Assembly (NCBI RefSeq): GCF_900130125.1
Contig: NZ_FQXY01000008.1
Span: forward strand, 574,301 to 638,300
DNA: 64,000 bases
Origin: Bacteroides congonensis
GTDB lineage: Bacteria; Bacteroidota; Bacteroidia; Bacteroidales; Bacteroidaceae
Reading direction: 5' to 3'
Both the position numbers and the translations under genes were made by a program. This document shows positions 35,321 to 43,671 of this stretch, piece by piece. The notes under the pieces were generated by a model. The model was given only the letters and a program-made list of their open reading frames with translations. It was not told the DNA's origin and did not search any database. Positions within the stretch are counted from its first letter, which is position 1. Each line of letters begins with the position of its first letter.

Positions 35321-36958
35321 TTATTTCTTTTCCAACTCTTGCAGCGAATCCATTTTCTTCTTTTCGAGGAACTCGTAGATGCCGCAAAGGTGCTCCGTCA
35401 CCTTCTGATTGCCAAACTCATACACCTTCGTCACCAGTCCGTCAAGGAAGTCACGGTCGTGCGAAACGACAATCAGCGTGCCGTCAAAATCGAGCAGCGC
35501 CTGTTTCAGAATATCCTTCGTCTTCATGTCGAGATGATTCGTCGGCTCATCGAGAATCAGCAGATTAACCGGCTCCAACAGCAACTTAATCATCGCCAAC
35601 CGCGTGCGCTCGCCACCGGACAACACTTTCACCTTCTTCATCGACTCTTCCGGCCCGCCAAACATGAAAGCACCCAGCAAATCCCGAATCTTGTTCCGAA
35701 TCTCTCCCTTCGCCACATCATCAATCGTCTGAAATACCGTCAGATTCTCATCCATCAGCGAAGCCTGATTCTGCGCGAAATACCCGATCTGCACATTATG
35801 TCCCAGTGTCAGCGTACCCTCATGCTCTATTTCCCGCATGATACACTTCACGAGCGTAGACTTACCCTCACCGTTCTTGCCTACAAAAGCCACCTTATCC
35901 CCGCGCTCAATCGTCAGATTCGCGTTACGGAACACTGTCTTCTCACCATATGTCTTGCCGACATTCTCCATTATCACCGGATAACTGCCCGACCGTGGCG
36001 AAGGCGGGAACTTCAACCGCAATGCCGAAGTATCCTCCTCGTCCACTTCGAGCAATTCCAGTTTCTCCAACATCTTCACGCGGCTCTGCACCTGCAACGT
36101 CTTCGAGTACGTACCCTTGAAACGTTCGATGAACTCCGTCGTCTCGGCGATAAACTTCTGCTGCTCGTCATACGCCTTCTGTTGCTGCACCCGGCGTTCC
36201 TTGCGCAGTTGCAGATATTGGGAGTAATTTACTTTATAGTCATAGATGCGCCCCATCGTCACTTCGATGGTACGCGTCGTGATATTATCCACAAACTTGC
36301 GGTCGTGACTAATCACAATCACCGCCTTACCATTATTGATCAGAAAATCTTCCAACCACTGGATAGATTCGATATCCAAGTGATTCGTCGGCTCATCGAG
36401 CAACAACACGTCCGGTTTCTGCAACAGCAACTTCGCCAGCTCGATACGCATCCGCCATCCACCGCTGAAATCACTCGTCTGACGCTGGAAATCAGCCCGC
36501 TTGAACCCCAGTCCGAGCAAAGCCTTTTCCACATCCTCCTCATAATTCGTGGCATCAATCGAATAAAACTTCTCACTCAATGTCGACACTTCCTCAATCA
36601 GTGCCATATAACTGTCGCTCTCGTAATCCGTCCGCGTCTCCAATTCCTTGTTCAACCTCTCGATTTGCGCCTCCATTTCGTGCAGATGAGCGAACGCCTG
36701 TGCCGTTTCTTCAAACACCGTCCGTCCGTCTTCCGTCATCAAGTGCTGCGGTAGATACGCCACCACGCAATCTTTGGGAGCCGAAACCCTGCCGCGGGTA
36801 GGCTGCCGCGCACCCGCCAGAATCTTCAGCAGTGTACTTTTACCAGCCCCGTTCTTGCCCATCAGGGCGATGCGGTCTTTCTCATTAATTACGAAGGAAA
36901 TGTCACTAAATAAAGTAGTGCCGCCAAATTCTACGGCCAATCCGTCAACAGAAATCAT
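35321..36958 (-). CDS. ABC-F family ATPase
   Basis: Cytoplasmic protein with two ABC ATPase domains and no membrane part, 545 residues; such proteins act on the ribosome. Walker A GKNGAGKST and GKNGEGKST; signatures FSGGWRMRIELAKLL and LSGGERTRLAMIKLL; both Walker B end in LLLDEPTNHLD / LILDEPTNHLD. The linker is charged (QLRKERRVQQQKAYDEQQKF). Resembles the YbiT/EttA-like group; a housekeeping translation factor rather than a resistance protein is most likely. Confidence 0.93.
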   Translation of the reverse strand: MISVDGLAVEFGGTTLFSDISFVINEKDRIALMGKNGAGKSTLLKILAGARQPTRGRVSAPKDCVVAYLPQHLMTEDGRTVFEETAQAFAHLHEMEAQIERLNKELETRTDYESDSYMALIEEVSTLSEKFYSIDATNYEEDVEKALLGLGFKRADFQRQTSDFSGGWRMRIELAKLLLQKPDVLLLDEPTNHLDIESIQWLEDFLINNGKAVIVISHDRKFVDNITTRTIEVTMGRIYDYKVNYSQYLQLRKERRVQQQKAYDEQQKFIAETTEFIERFKGTYSKTLQVQSRVKMLEKLELLEVDEEDTSALRLKFPPSPRSGSYPVIMENVGKTYGEKTVFRNANLTIERGDKVAFVGKNGEGKSTLVKCIMREIEHEGTLTLGHNVQIGYFAQNQASLMDENLTVFQTIDDVAKGEIRNKIRDLLGAFMFGGPEESMKKVKVLSGGERTRLAMIKLLLEPVNLLILDEPTNHLDMKTKDILKQALLDFDGTLIVVSHDRDFLDGLVTKVYEFGNQKVTEHLCGIYEFLEKKKMDSLQELEKK

Positions 36959-36980
36959 ACTATTCTTTTAAATTGAAGCG

Positions 36981-36988
36981 CAAAGATA
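36981..36988 (-). promoter_or_regulatory. -7 promoter box of the ABC-F gene
   Basis: TATCTTTG on the minus strand, 22 bases before the start. Confidence 0.65.
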
Positions 36989-37075
36989 GCGAAATATATG
37001 AATCTTTTTTATAACTTGCGGGCTGAAAAGGAATGCAACCTTTAAAAACAGATAAAATAACAATAGTAAAACAAT

Positions 37076-37474
37076 ATGGAAGGCGTACAAACTAATGAAT
37101 TCCGTCCACTGATTCTGGTGGCTGAGGATGATGACAGCAACTTCAAATTAATAAAGGCTATCATAGGTAAAAAATGTGATATTGAATGGGCTAGAAACGG
37201 AGAAGAAATGGTGCAGTTGTTCAAGCAGCACCACGAAAAAGTCAAAGCTATGCTGATGGATATCAAGATGCCCGTGATGAACGGACTGGAAGCAACGAAA
37301 ATAATCCGTGAGTCCAATACAGAAATTCCCATTATCATGCAGACAGCCTATGCTTTCAGCTCCGATAAGGAGAACGCGATGAACGCGGGGGCGACGGAAG
37401 TGCTGGTGAAGCCGATTACTTTGGGAATTCTCCGCACTACACTGAGTAAATACCTGCCCGACTTGCAATGGTAG
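37076..37474 (+). CDS. single-domain response regulator
   Basis: 132 residues, only a receiver domain. Acidic pocket Glu17-Asp18-Asp19, phospho-acceptor Asp62 (LMDIKMPVMNG), Thr90 (IMQTAYAF) and Lys112 (LVKPI) are all in place. No output domain and no kinase gene nearby, so it probably relays a signal to or from a hybrid kinase encoded elsewhere. Confidence 0.92.
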   Translation: MEGVQTNEFRPLILVAEDDDSNFKLIKAIIGKKCDIEWARNGEEMVQLFKQHHEKVKAMLMDIKMPVMNGLEATKIIRESNTEIPIIMQTAYAFSSDKENAMNAGATEVLVKPITLGILRTTLSKYLPDLQW

Positions 37475-37653
37475 AATGGATATTTAAAAAAAATAAATAG
37501 GGTAAGCAGATAGAAATGGTATCTGTCAGTAGAAAAATGGTATCACAACGTATGCCGGATTTCCACTTTCCCGGTCTGTTTGTCTTCTGAATTTAAGAAA
37601 TAAATGCCGGCGCATAAATAAGGATGAATTGCGATACGCGGTATATAAAAAGT

Positions 37654-37685
37654 AAAATAGGCGAACCTCACGGTTGGCCTATTTT
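37654..37685. terminator. hairpin between the receiver gene and susD
   Basis: AAAATAGGC pairs with GCCTATTTT and an inner AACC/GGTT extends the stem; T runs on both sides fit termination of both convergent units. The rest of 37475-37761 holds no gene. Confidence 0.75.
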
Positions 37686-37761
37686 TGTTCGCTTCTGTTA
37701 ATTTGTTAGAGTCAGAAACGACGCAATGTAAAGTCTCTCCTTTGAGAGATGTAAAGTACGG

Positions 37762-39324
37762 TTATCGGCTTCCGCCAGCCCACCAGACAGGTTCGCTATA
37801 TACATAGTCACCGTTGCCGTAGGCAGCCTTCACTTCCGGGTTGGCAGTGGTGTCACTGTTGCCGTAAGAGTAGCGCAGCGGGAATTTAGTCGCGTTGAGA
37901 GGGTTGGACAGCGTAATGAAATTCTCGTTCATACCCTTCATACGACGGATATCGTTGTACGTTTCCGTAGCTTCGCCCGAAGTTCCCCACAGGGCAAAAT
38001 ACTTCTGAATCATTGTTTCCTGCAACGGATTGGCAGTATATCTCGCTTTCACTACATTGTCGAAATATGCTTCGGCGTTGGTTGCGTCAAACGGTGCAGA
38101 GCCATTCGTGTTCAATGCAGTTCCCAACTCCTTGATAGAGATAGAAATACTGTTTTCAGCATTGAGCAATCCGGCAACTACCGCGTCTTTCAGAGCCGCT
38201 TCCGCGTCACGTCCCAAACGAGCCAGTGCTTCTGCTTTCAAGAACAACAGTTCGTGATAGCTCAACAGTAGTGTAGGCGCAGTCTTGGCGTACATAAACG
38301 CGGAAATTCCGTATTTGGAAGTACTCTGGTCGGGCGAACCGTTGGGTGCAGGCACTAAGGCAGCGTCGTTGGCAGCCACTTGTGTACGTTTCTGGTTGGC
38401 AACCGGAGTGAAGAAAGCACGTCCTGCGCGCGGGTCGTTATTGGCAATCAGCTTGTTGCACAAACTCTGACTGGCTCCGAGAGCGGCACGGGCAGTATAA
38501 AATCCGTAGAACGGATTGATGTTCGTTGCGTCGTAAAGGCTGAACGCAGCCTGCTCGTCGGCCGAAGTGAAAGACTTGCTGACGTATTCGAGCACCTTTT
38601 CCAAATCAGCGGTCTTGTTGCTCGAACGGTGGATAAGTCGCATCGTATAACGCGCTTTCAGACCGTAAGCGAATTTCAGCCACTTCGCTGCATCCCCGTC
38701 GTAGAGGAAGTCCTGACCGGATACGTCCGCCAAGTCATCCTTCTGAAGATTCACGATAGCATCGTCCAGATACGCCATGATTTGCGTATAAATCTCCTGC
38801 TGGGTATCCATTTTCGGAGTCAGGTAGACCGGCGAACCGTATTCATCTACCAGCGCAGCCTGACTGCAAGGGGCGTCTCCGAAGAAATCCGTCAGCAGAG
38901 CGCAGTTGTAGGCAGCCATCACTTCGCCCATGCCTTGGGTGAGGTAATTTCCGTGGTCTCTTCCGCCTTCGCCGCACTGCTTCACGATGATTCGTGCGTT
39001 TTTTAGCGTAGAGTAGATACCGTTCCATACATTATTATAGGTGGACGAAGCAGAAGGTTCGCTTTCACGCATTTCGGCGTAAAAAAGCTGGTTGTCAACG
39101 CCTACTTCATATTCCACGTAAGCCGAAGCATACGTGTTGAGGTCACCGCTGGAGTTGGAGAAAGCGGTGGAAGTGATTACGTCTGCCAGGATAAATCTTG
39201 CGGCAACGCTAGTGGTGTGGTCGTTGTCCTTGTTGATTCTGTCCATGGCGTCCTCTGAACAAGCGGAGAACAGAGACAGCGCGGCAACCGCCAGCACACC
39301 TGTTATTTTATTGTATCTTTTCAT
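37762..39324 (-). CDS. SusD/RagB family nutrient-binding lipoprotein
   Basis: Surface lipoprotein that caps a SusC transporter and binds the substrate; 520 residues. Lipobox FSAC with Cys22. The SusD-like_2 type features are seen: a helical TPR-like core (YNNVWNGIYSTLKNARIIVKQ), ALLTDFFGDAPCSQA, and a C-terminal IRRMKGMNENF. Lies 20 bases after susC on the same strand, so it is silent whenever susC lacks its promoter. The substrate is not evident; no sugar hydrolase stands nearby. Confidence 0.92.
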   Translation of the reverse strand: MKRYNKITGVLAVAALSLFSACSEDAMDRINKDNDHTTSVAARFILADVITSTAFSNSSGDLNTYASAYVEYEVGVDNQLFYAEMRESEPSASSTYNNVWNGIYSTLKNARIIVKQCGEGGRDHGNYLTQGMGEVMAAYNCALLTDFFGDAPCSQAALVDEYGSPVYLTPKMDTQQEIYTQIMAYLDDAIVNLQKDDLADVSGQDFLYDGDAAKWLKFAYGLKARYTMRLIHRSSNKTADLEKVLEYVSKSFTSADEQAAFSLYDATNINPFYGFYTARAALGASQSLCNKLIANNDPRAGRAFFTPVANQKRTQVAANDAALVPAPNGSPDQSTSKYGISAFMYAKTAPTLLLSYHELLFLKAEALARLGRDAEAALKDAVVAGLLNAENSISISIKELGTALNTNGSAPFDATNAEAYFDNVVKARYTANPLQETMIQKYFALWGTSGEATETYNDIRRMKGMNENFITLSNPLNATKFPLRYSYGNSDTTANPEVKAAYGNGDYVYSEPVWWAGGSR

Positions 39325-39344
39325 AATTTCTTTCGTTTAGCTAA

Positions 39345-42329
39345 TTAGAATTTCACATTTACACCAAAACCGTAGCTGGCAGTTCCCGGCAGGGAGAAAC
39401 GCTCGAAAGCTCCACCCATGTTGTCGTTACCTTGCGATGCTTCGGGGTCGAATCCTTTGAGTTCAGACCATACGATGAGGTTACGTGCAAACACGTTCAC
39501 GTCTACGTTCAGCCATTTGCTGTTGTACACCGGATAGCTCACCGAGAGTTCACGCAGCTTGATGAATGACGAGTTGTAGATGTAAGACTCGTTGATGGAG
39601 CGCAGACGCGTATAGTAAGATTGCGCGTCGGTCACAGCGATGTCGTTGGTTGCATACGTCGGGTTGCCTTTCGCGTCCGTACCCGTTTCCTTCACGGAGT
39701 TGGGGACTACGAAACTGCCGCCGTTACGCTTGTCAGCCGTCTCTTTGGTGACACCGTAGAAGTTCATTTCGCCTGCCGTACCGCAGTACATCTGTCCGCC
39801 CTGCTTCCAGTCGAAAACGGCAGAGATACGGAATTTGTACAGTTCGATATTCGTATTGAATCCCAGACGGAAATCCGGAGAAACGCGGCCGATAACATCA
39901 TCCTCGCCCACTTGCGGAAGTCCGTTGGCGTCTACTACGATTTGTCCGGCACTGTTGCGCTTGTACGTGCTGCCATATACGACGGGGAATTTCTCACCGA
40001 TACCGGCACGCACCTGTGGAGTGACGAAACCACCCAGATAGATGCTTTCCACGCCCGGAGCCAGTTCGTCCACGTAGTTGTCAATCTTCGAGAAGTTGAA
40101 AGCGAAGTCGAGCTTGAAGTTGCGGTTGTTCACCGGCGATACGCCCAGCGTGATTTCGTGAGCGTTGGTGTGAATCTTACCACCGTTCATAATCATACTG
40201 TCATAACCCGTAGAACCGCCCAAGGGCACTTCAAATATCTGGTCTTTCACGTTCTGGCGAGAATAGGTATAGTTCAGGGTGAACAAGCCGTTGAAGAACG
40301 TCAGGTCGGCACCGATTTCGTAAGATTTCGTGTTCTGCGGTTTCAGGTTGGGGTCGTACACCTTATAATAAGGTATATACGCCATCGTACCGTTGAGCGG
40401 ATACGTAATCGGCGTGCCGTTGAAGAATCCGCCGCCGTAAGTCGGGGTGTAGTAGTAACTTTCCATGTAGTCGCCCGCCATACCTACTTCGGCATACGAA
40501 GCACGTAGCTTACCGAAGGTGAGGATGTTGTTTTTCAACGGTTCCAGTTCGGTGAACACAAAGCCCAGTGACACGGACGGATACGTGAACGAACGGTTGC
40601 CGCGCGGCATGTTCGAAACAACATCGTTACGGATGGTTCCGTTCAGGTAAACCATGTTCTTCCAGGCGATGGAGAGATTGGCGAAGTTACCTACGGTACG
40701 TTTCTTCTTGTACGACTTGTCGCTCAGATAGCTCGATGCGTTGTTCAGATTGTTCCAGCCGGGGAAGTTGAAGTTCGCGCCGTACGAGTAGTTGTGCTGC
40801 GTCTTCTTCTCTACAAGCTCATTACCGATTAAGGCGTCCAGTACCCAGTCCTGCGTGATGTCCCAACGGTAAGAAGCAGTGAGCAGTGAGTTCAGTTCGT
40901 TGATGGTGTAGGAGTATTCGATGTCCTCGCCGTAGTCAGCCATCGTGCTGCCGTATCCGTAGATTTCGCTGTAATTGCTCGTGTAGGCGTCGTCACCGAT
41001 TTGGTATTTAACGTCCAACTTATGGTTGTCCGTACCGAATTTGGTGGTGAACTTCACGAACGCGTTTCCGAAAAAACGTTGTGAACGTTCGGTGAATACG
41101 TTGTTGTCTACCGCCCAGTAAGCGTCGTCAATCCATGCCTGGCGATAAGTGTTCTGCGTGTAAGGGTCGCCTTCGATGTGCGAGGGGATGCCTTTCATGT
41201 TGTAGCTCACGGGAGCGTTGTAGATGGTAGCCGTCACGCCGGAGTTGGCGGTAGACTGCTTCTTGATTTTGGAAGTCACGAAGTTACCGTTGAAACCGGT
41301 CGACCAGTTGGGGCTGAGCTGCACTTCGGCAGACAGCTTGGCGTTGTATCTGTCCATACCTGTGGTGGGGATGATGCCTTCCTGATGCGTGTTACCCAAG
41401 GAGAAAGAGTAGCTGCCCTTCTCCATATTCTGGGAAACGTTGATGTTGTTGCTCCACGTGACACCTGTTTCGAAGAAGTCTTTCATGTTGTTGTAAGCCT
41501 TCGGGGTAGCCCACGGGTCAAGTCCGGCTTCGGCGCGTTGGGGAACGTAGTATTGTCCCTGATGCTTGCCGAGGCTTTGTGTGTAGTCGTTGACCGTGTT
41601 GCCGCCGTAAACGGGGTCGTTGGCGAGTTCCGAGATTTTCGGGCCCCAACTGTGTCCTGAGTACGGAGAGTACTCGCCGCCGCTACCTTGCGCAAATTCC
41701 TTTTGCAGTTCGGGCAACGTAGATACCACGTCGAAAGAGACATTGCTGCGGAAGTTAATCACCGGCTTGCCTTTGGCAACGCCTTTACCGCTCTTGGTGG
41801 TGATAAGAATCACACCGTTCGAAGCACGCATACCGTACAGGGCGGACGCTGCCTGACCTTTCAGGATGTTGATGCTTTCGATGTCGTTGGGGTCGATGTC
41901 CACCGAACGGTTCGCGTAGTCGGTACCGTAAGCACCGCCGTTGGCGTAGTCCGTAGTAGACACATCGGCTGCCGAAGCGATAGGCATGCCGTCGATAACG
42001 TAGAGCGGTGTATTGTCGCCTGTGAACGAGCGCGAACCGCGGATAGTAATTTTGGACGATGCGCCCGGCATACCGGAAGACGGAGCGATGTCCACACCCG
42101 ATACTTTACCTTGCAAAGCTCCGGCAAGGTCGGTGTTCGCCGCGCGTGTCAGGGCGTCGGACTTCACGTCTTGAACAGCATACCCCAGCGCTTTCTTTTC
42201 GCGTGAGATACCCATTGCCGTGACTACCACCTCATCCAAGGCCTTGGCATCACTTTTTAATACTACTTTGATAACTCCGGGCTTGATAGCCACGTCTTGC
42301 GAAACCATTCCTACATAGGAAACGCGCAA
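39345..42329 (-). CDS. SusC/RagA TonB-linked outer-membrane protein, 5' end inverted away (OFF state)
   Basis: TonB-dependent outer-membrane importer. 994 codons remain, beginning in the middle of the N-terminal CarboxypepD_reg-like domain (LRVSYVGMVSQDVAIKP), then DEVVVTAMG, the plug (ALQGKVSGVDIAPSSGMPG, PLYVIDGMPI) and the beta-barrel ending in NVKF. Signal peptide, promoter and start are absent; the frame upstream runs through the 21-bp repeat 42329-42349 and soon meets TGA. The missing 72 codons are on the plus strand at 42684-42899. Joined by inversion at the repeat, the frame is continuous (VPSSSKT-LRVSYVGM), about 1066 residues. Not a pseudogene in my view but a phase-variable gene in OFF orientation. 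Confidence 0.93.
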   Translation of the reverse strand: MRVSYVGMVSQDVAIKPGVIKVVLKSDAKALDEVVVTAMGISREKKALGYAVQDVKSDALTRAANTDLAGALQGKVSGVDIAPSSGMPGASSKITIRGSRSFTGDNTPLYVIDGMPIASAADVSTTDYANGGAYGTDYANRSVDIDPNDIESINILKGQAASALYGMRASNGVILITTKSGKGVAKGKPVINFRSNVSFDVVSTLPELQKEFAQGSGGEYSPYSGHSWGPKISELANDPVYGGNTVNDYTQSLGKHQGQYYVPQRAEAGLDPWATPKAYNNMKDFFETGVTWSNNINVSQNMEKGSYSFSLGNTHQEGIIPTTGMDRYNAKLSAEVQLSPNWSTGFNGNFVTSKIKKQSTANSGVTATIYNAPVSYNMKGIPSHIEGDPYTQNTYRQAWIDDAYWAVDNNVFTERSQRFFGNAFVKFTTKFGTDNHKLDVKYQIGDDAYTSNYSEIYGYGSTMADYGEDIEYSYTINELNSLLTASYRWDITQDWVLDALIGNELVEKKTQHNYSYGANFNFPGWNNLNNASSYLSDKSYKKKRTVGNFANLSIAWKNMVYLNGTIRNDVVSNMPRGNRSFTYPSVSLGFVFTELEPLKNNILTFGKLRASYAEVGMAGDYMESYYYTPTYGGGFFNGTPITYPLNGTMAYIPYYKVYDPNLKPQNTKSYEIGADLTFFNGLFTLNYTYSRQNVKDQIFEVPLGGSTGYDSMIMNGGKIHTNAHEITLGVSPVNNRNFKLDFAFNFSKIDNYVDELAPGVESIYLGGFVTPQVRAGIGEKFPVVYGSTYKRNSAGQIVVDANGLPQVGEDDVIGRVSPDFRLGFNTNIELYKFRISAVFDWKQGGQMYCGTAGEMNFYGVTKETADKRNGGSFVVPNSVKETGTDAKGNPTYATNDIAVTDAQSYYTRLRSINESYIYNSSFIKLRELSVSYPVYNSKWLNVDVNVFARNLIVWSELKGFDPEASQGNDNMGGAFERFSLPGTASYGFGVNVKF

Positions 42330-42349
42330 AGTCTTAGAAGAACTTGGTA
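42329..42349 (-). repeat. inverted repeat (recombination site), susC side
   Basis: 21 bases identical, in opposite orientation, to 42880-42900. On the minus strand they read TACCAAGTTCTT at the start and AAGACTT at the end and encode the PSSSKT part of susC. Confidence 0.9.
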
Positions 42350-42879
42350 GACGGGCTTTCCGCTTTCACTATCGTTAATAGTCCTTTCGTATATTTATAG
42401 GTGAAAAATGACGAAATGTTAGCCGAATGAGTGGATTTATAATGTTTTTGTTTTGAAAATCTCCGTTTTTAACACTTTCTTTCTGCTAGTGATGATGTTT
42501 TAAAAGTTGCTAAATCAGAAATGTTTTGTTTTAAACTCTCGTTTTAAGGTATTCTAGTGCTTATAGTATGATAGTTTTTAGTTAAAAGTGTAACGCTTTT
42601 TTCGGTTTTCTATAATTTGTGTTATCTTTGCAACCTGTTAGAGACAAAAAATCTGTTTATAGGTTAAATTTAAGAGAGAATTTATGAAAAGAAAATTGAT
42701 GTTCTTTATGACCTTCCTTTTTATAGGTATAGGTCTGATGACAGCGCAAACGTCTGGAGTTACCGGTTTGGTAACCTCTGAAGAAGATGGGCAACCTGTC
42801 GTAGGTGCTTCAGTATTGGTGAATGGCACTTCCCTTGGTACTATCACTGATATTGACGGTAAGTTTACAATCAACAATG
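42350..42879. other. invertible DNA segment (promoter plus susC 5' end)
   Basis: 530 bases between the two 21-bp repeats, with a promoter box at 42623-42630, leader, signal peptide and first coding part of susC, now directed rightwards away from the rest of the gene. The left 270 bases (42350-42620) show no gene. Inversions of promoter-plus-5'-end segments that switch SusC/SusD loci are known in B. fragilis; this one is inferred from the repeat and the reading frame. Confidence 0.88.
42623..42630 (+). promoter_or_regulatory. -7 promoter box inside the invertible segment
   Basis: TATCTTTG, 53 bases before the ATG at 42684. In the present orientation it drives the orphan 5' fragment; after inversion it would drive susC-susD. 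Confidence 0.7.
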
Positions 42880-42905
42880 TACCAAGTTCTTCTAAGACTT
42901 ATTAG
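42684..42905 (+). CDS. orphan 5' part of the phase-variable susC
   Basis: 73 codons: signal peptide (MKRKLMFFMTFLFIGIGLMT, cut about AQT at 21-23) and the first two thirds of the CarboxypepD_reg-like domain (GVTGLVTSEEDGQPVVGASV, IDGKFTINNVPSSSKT), then Tyr and TAG. The break falls exactly at the inverted repeat; residues 1-72 continue in frame into the minus-strand susC when the segment is flipped. In this orientation it would yield only a short exported fragment. Confidence 0.9.
   Translation: MKRKLMFFMTFLFIGIGLMTAQTSGVTGLVTSEEDGQPVVGASVLVNGTSLGTITDIDGKFTINNVPSSSKTY
42880..42900 (+). repeat. inverted repeat (recombination site), promoter side
   Basis: Perfect 21-base partner of 42329-42349 in opposite orientation, within codons for VPSSSKT. 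Confidence 0.9.
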
Positions 42906-43286
42906 CCTTTTTTCTCTCTATTCTTCTTTCACATTTTCTCTATCTTATTGTTAATCAGCTTTTCTGTTTCGTATTCCGCAATTTAACATTCCATCTTGTT
43001 TTCTATTACTGAAACTGGTACTTCATGCTCTTGTGATATGAGTGGTCTTGTCTCCTTTTTACTTTTTGTGGACGGGTGCTGAGATTCTACCCGGTTGGTT
43101 GGAATGGCTAAGGGCAAAATATTGCTTTTCTTGAGGAGGAAAACACCTACTTGACTATGAAACAATATGTAGAAGACTTGATGCTGACAAGTACTACGTT
43201 CAGGTAAATGATGTAGGAGACTTAGGTAATTCTGATACATGGTTTCATCTGTTTCTGTACTACAATCCCATAATTATGTTTAAGCG

Positions 43287-43321
43287 TTTTCAGTGCAGTG
43301 AACAAGAATTTTCAGTGCAGT
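43287..43321. repeat. 22-bp spaced direct repeat
   Basis: TTTTCAGTGCAGT occurs at 43287-43299 and 43309-43321, start to start 22 bases. Lies in the gene-free region 42906-43556, where I see no convincing coding frame. Confidence 0.75.
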
Positions 43322-43350
43322 AAACTATAATCTTTTATGTAGTCGGGAAG

Positions 43351-43438
43351 TTGTCACCTTGCAATGTGACTATTGTCATCTTATAAGGTGATAAATGTCA
43401 CTTTATAAGGTGCTATTTGTCACTATGCAGAATGACTG
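43351..43438. repeat. four degenerate 22-bp units with internal dyad symmetry
   Basis: Units at 43351, 43373, 43395 and 43417 begin TTGTCAC, TTGTCAT, ATGTCAC and TTGTCAC; the first three carry a centre with dyad symmetry (CTTGCAA or CTTATAAGG) and a mirrored end (GTGAC, GGTGA, GGTGC). The spacing is exactly 22 bases throughout. Confidence 0.75.
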
Positions 43439-43556
43439 GTTGTTTGGAAAAGACAGGAAACACTAAAGATACGAAATAAATTGGCGAAAAACAAGAGGGG
43501 GGAGTAAATATTACTTCATGTAGCGTACATTATGTTCTTTTGTTTTTGGGTCATGA

Positions 43557-43589
43557 GGTTGTGTCAAAACGCTGACACAGCCTTTTTTT
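43557..43589 (+). terminator. terminator-like hairpin at the left end of the IS
   Basis: GGTTGTGTCA and TGACACAGCC pair (one G-T wobble, loop AAACGC), followed by seven T. The stem is made by the IS end itself and would stop transcription entering from outside. A second hairpin, CAAAGCCC/GGGCTTTG, lies at 43595-43626. Confidence 0.7.
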
Positions 43590-43671
43590 ATGCGCAAAGC
43601 CCAGACTTTCTCAAGCCCGGGCTTTGTTATTACCCAAAGTTTTCGTATCTTTAGGTATAAAGTTTTTCGTT

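Noticed and set aside
35339..36754. 471-codon plus-strand frame opposite the ABC-F gene
   Set aside because: Antisense shadow rich in His/Arg/Gln; the minus strand encodes a full ABC-F protein.
39345..42329. susC as a simple pseudogene with a lost 5' end
   Set aside because: The missing part is present nearby, exactly joined at a perfect inverted repeat and in the right frame, which fits a switch better than decay.
42983..43240. 85-codon minus-strand frame right of the susC switch
   Set aside because: Low-complexity, no recognisable motif or promoter, and the region looks repeat-rich and gene-free.
43351..43438. 22-bp units as a CRISPR array
   Set aside because: Units are degenerate and have no spacer; no cas genes in the window.
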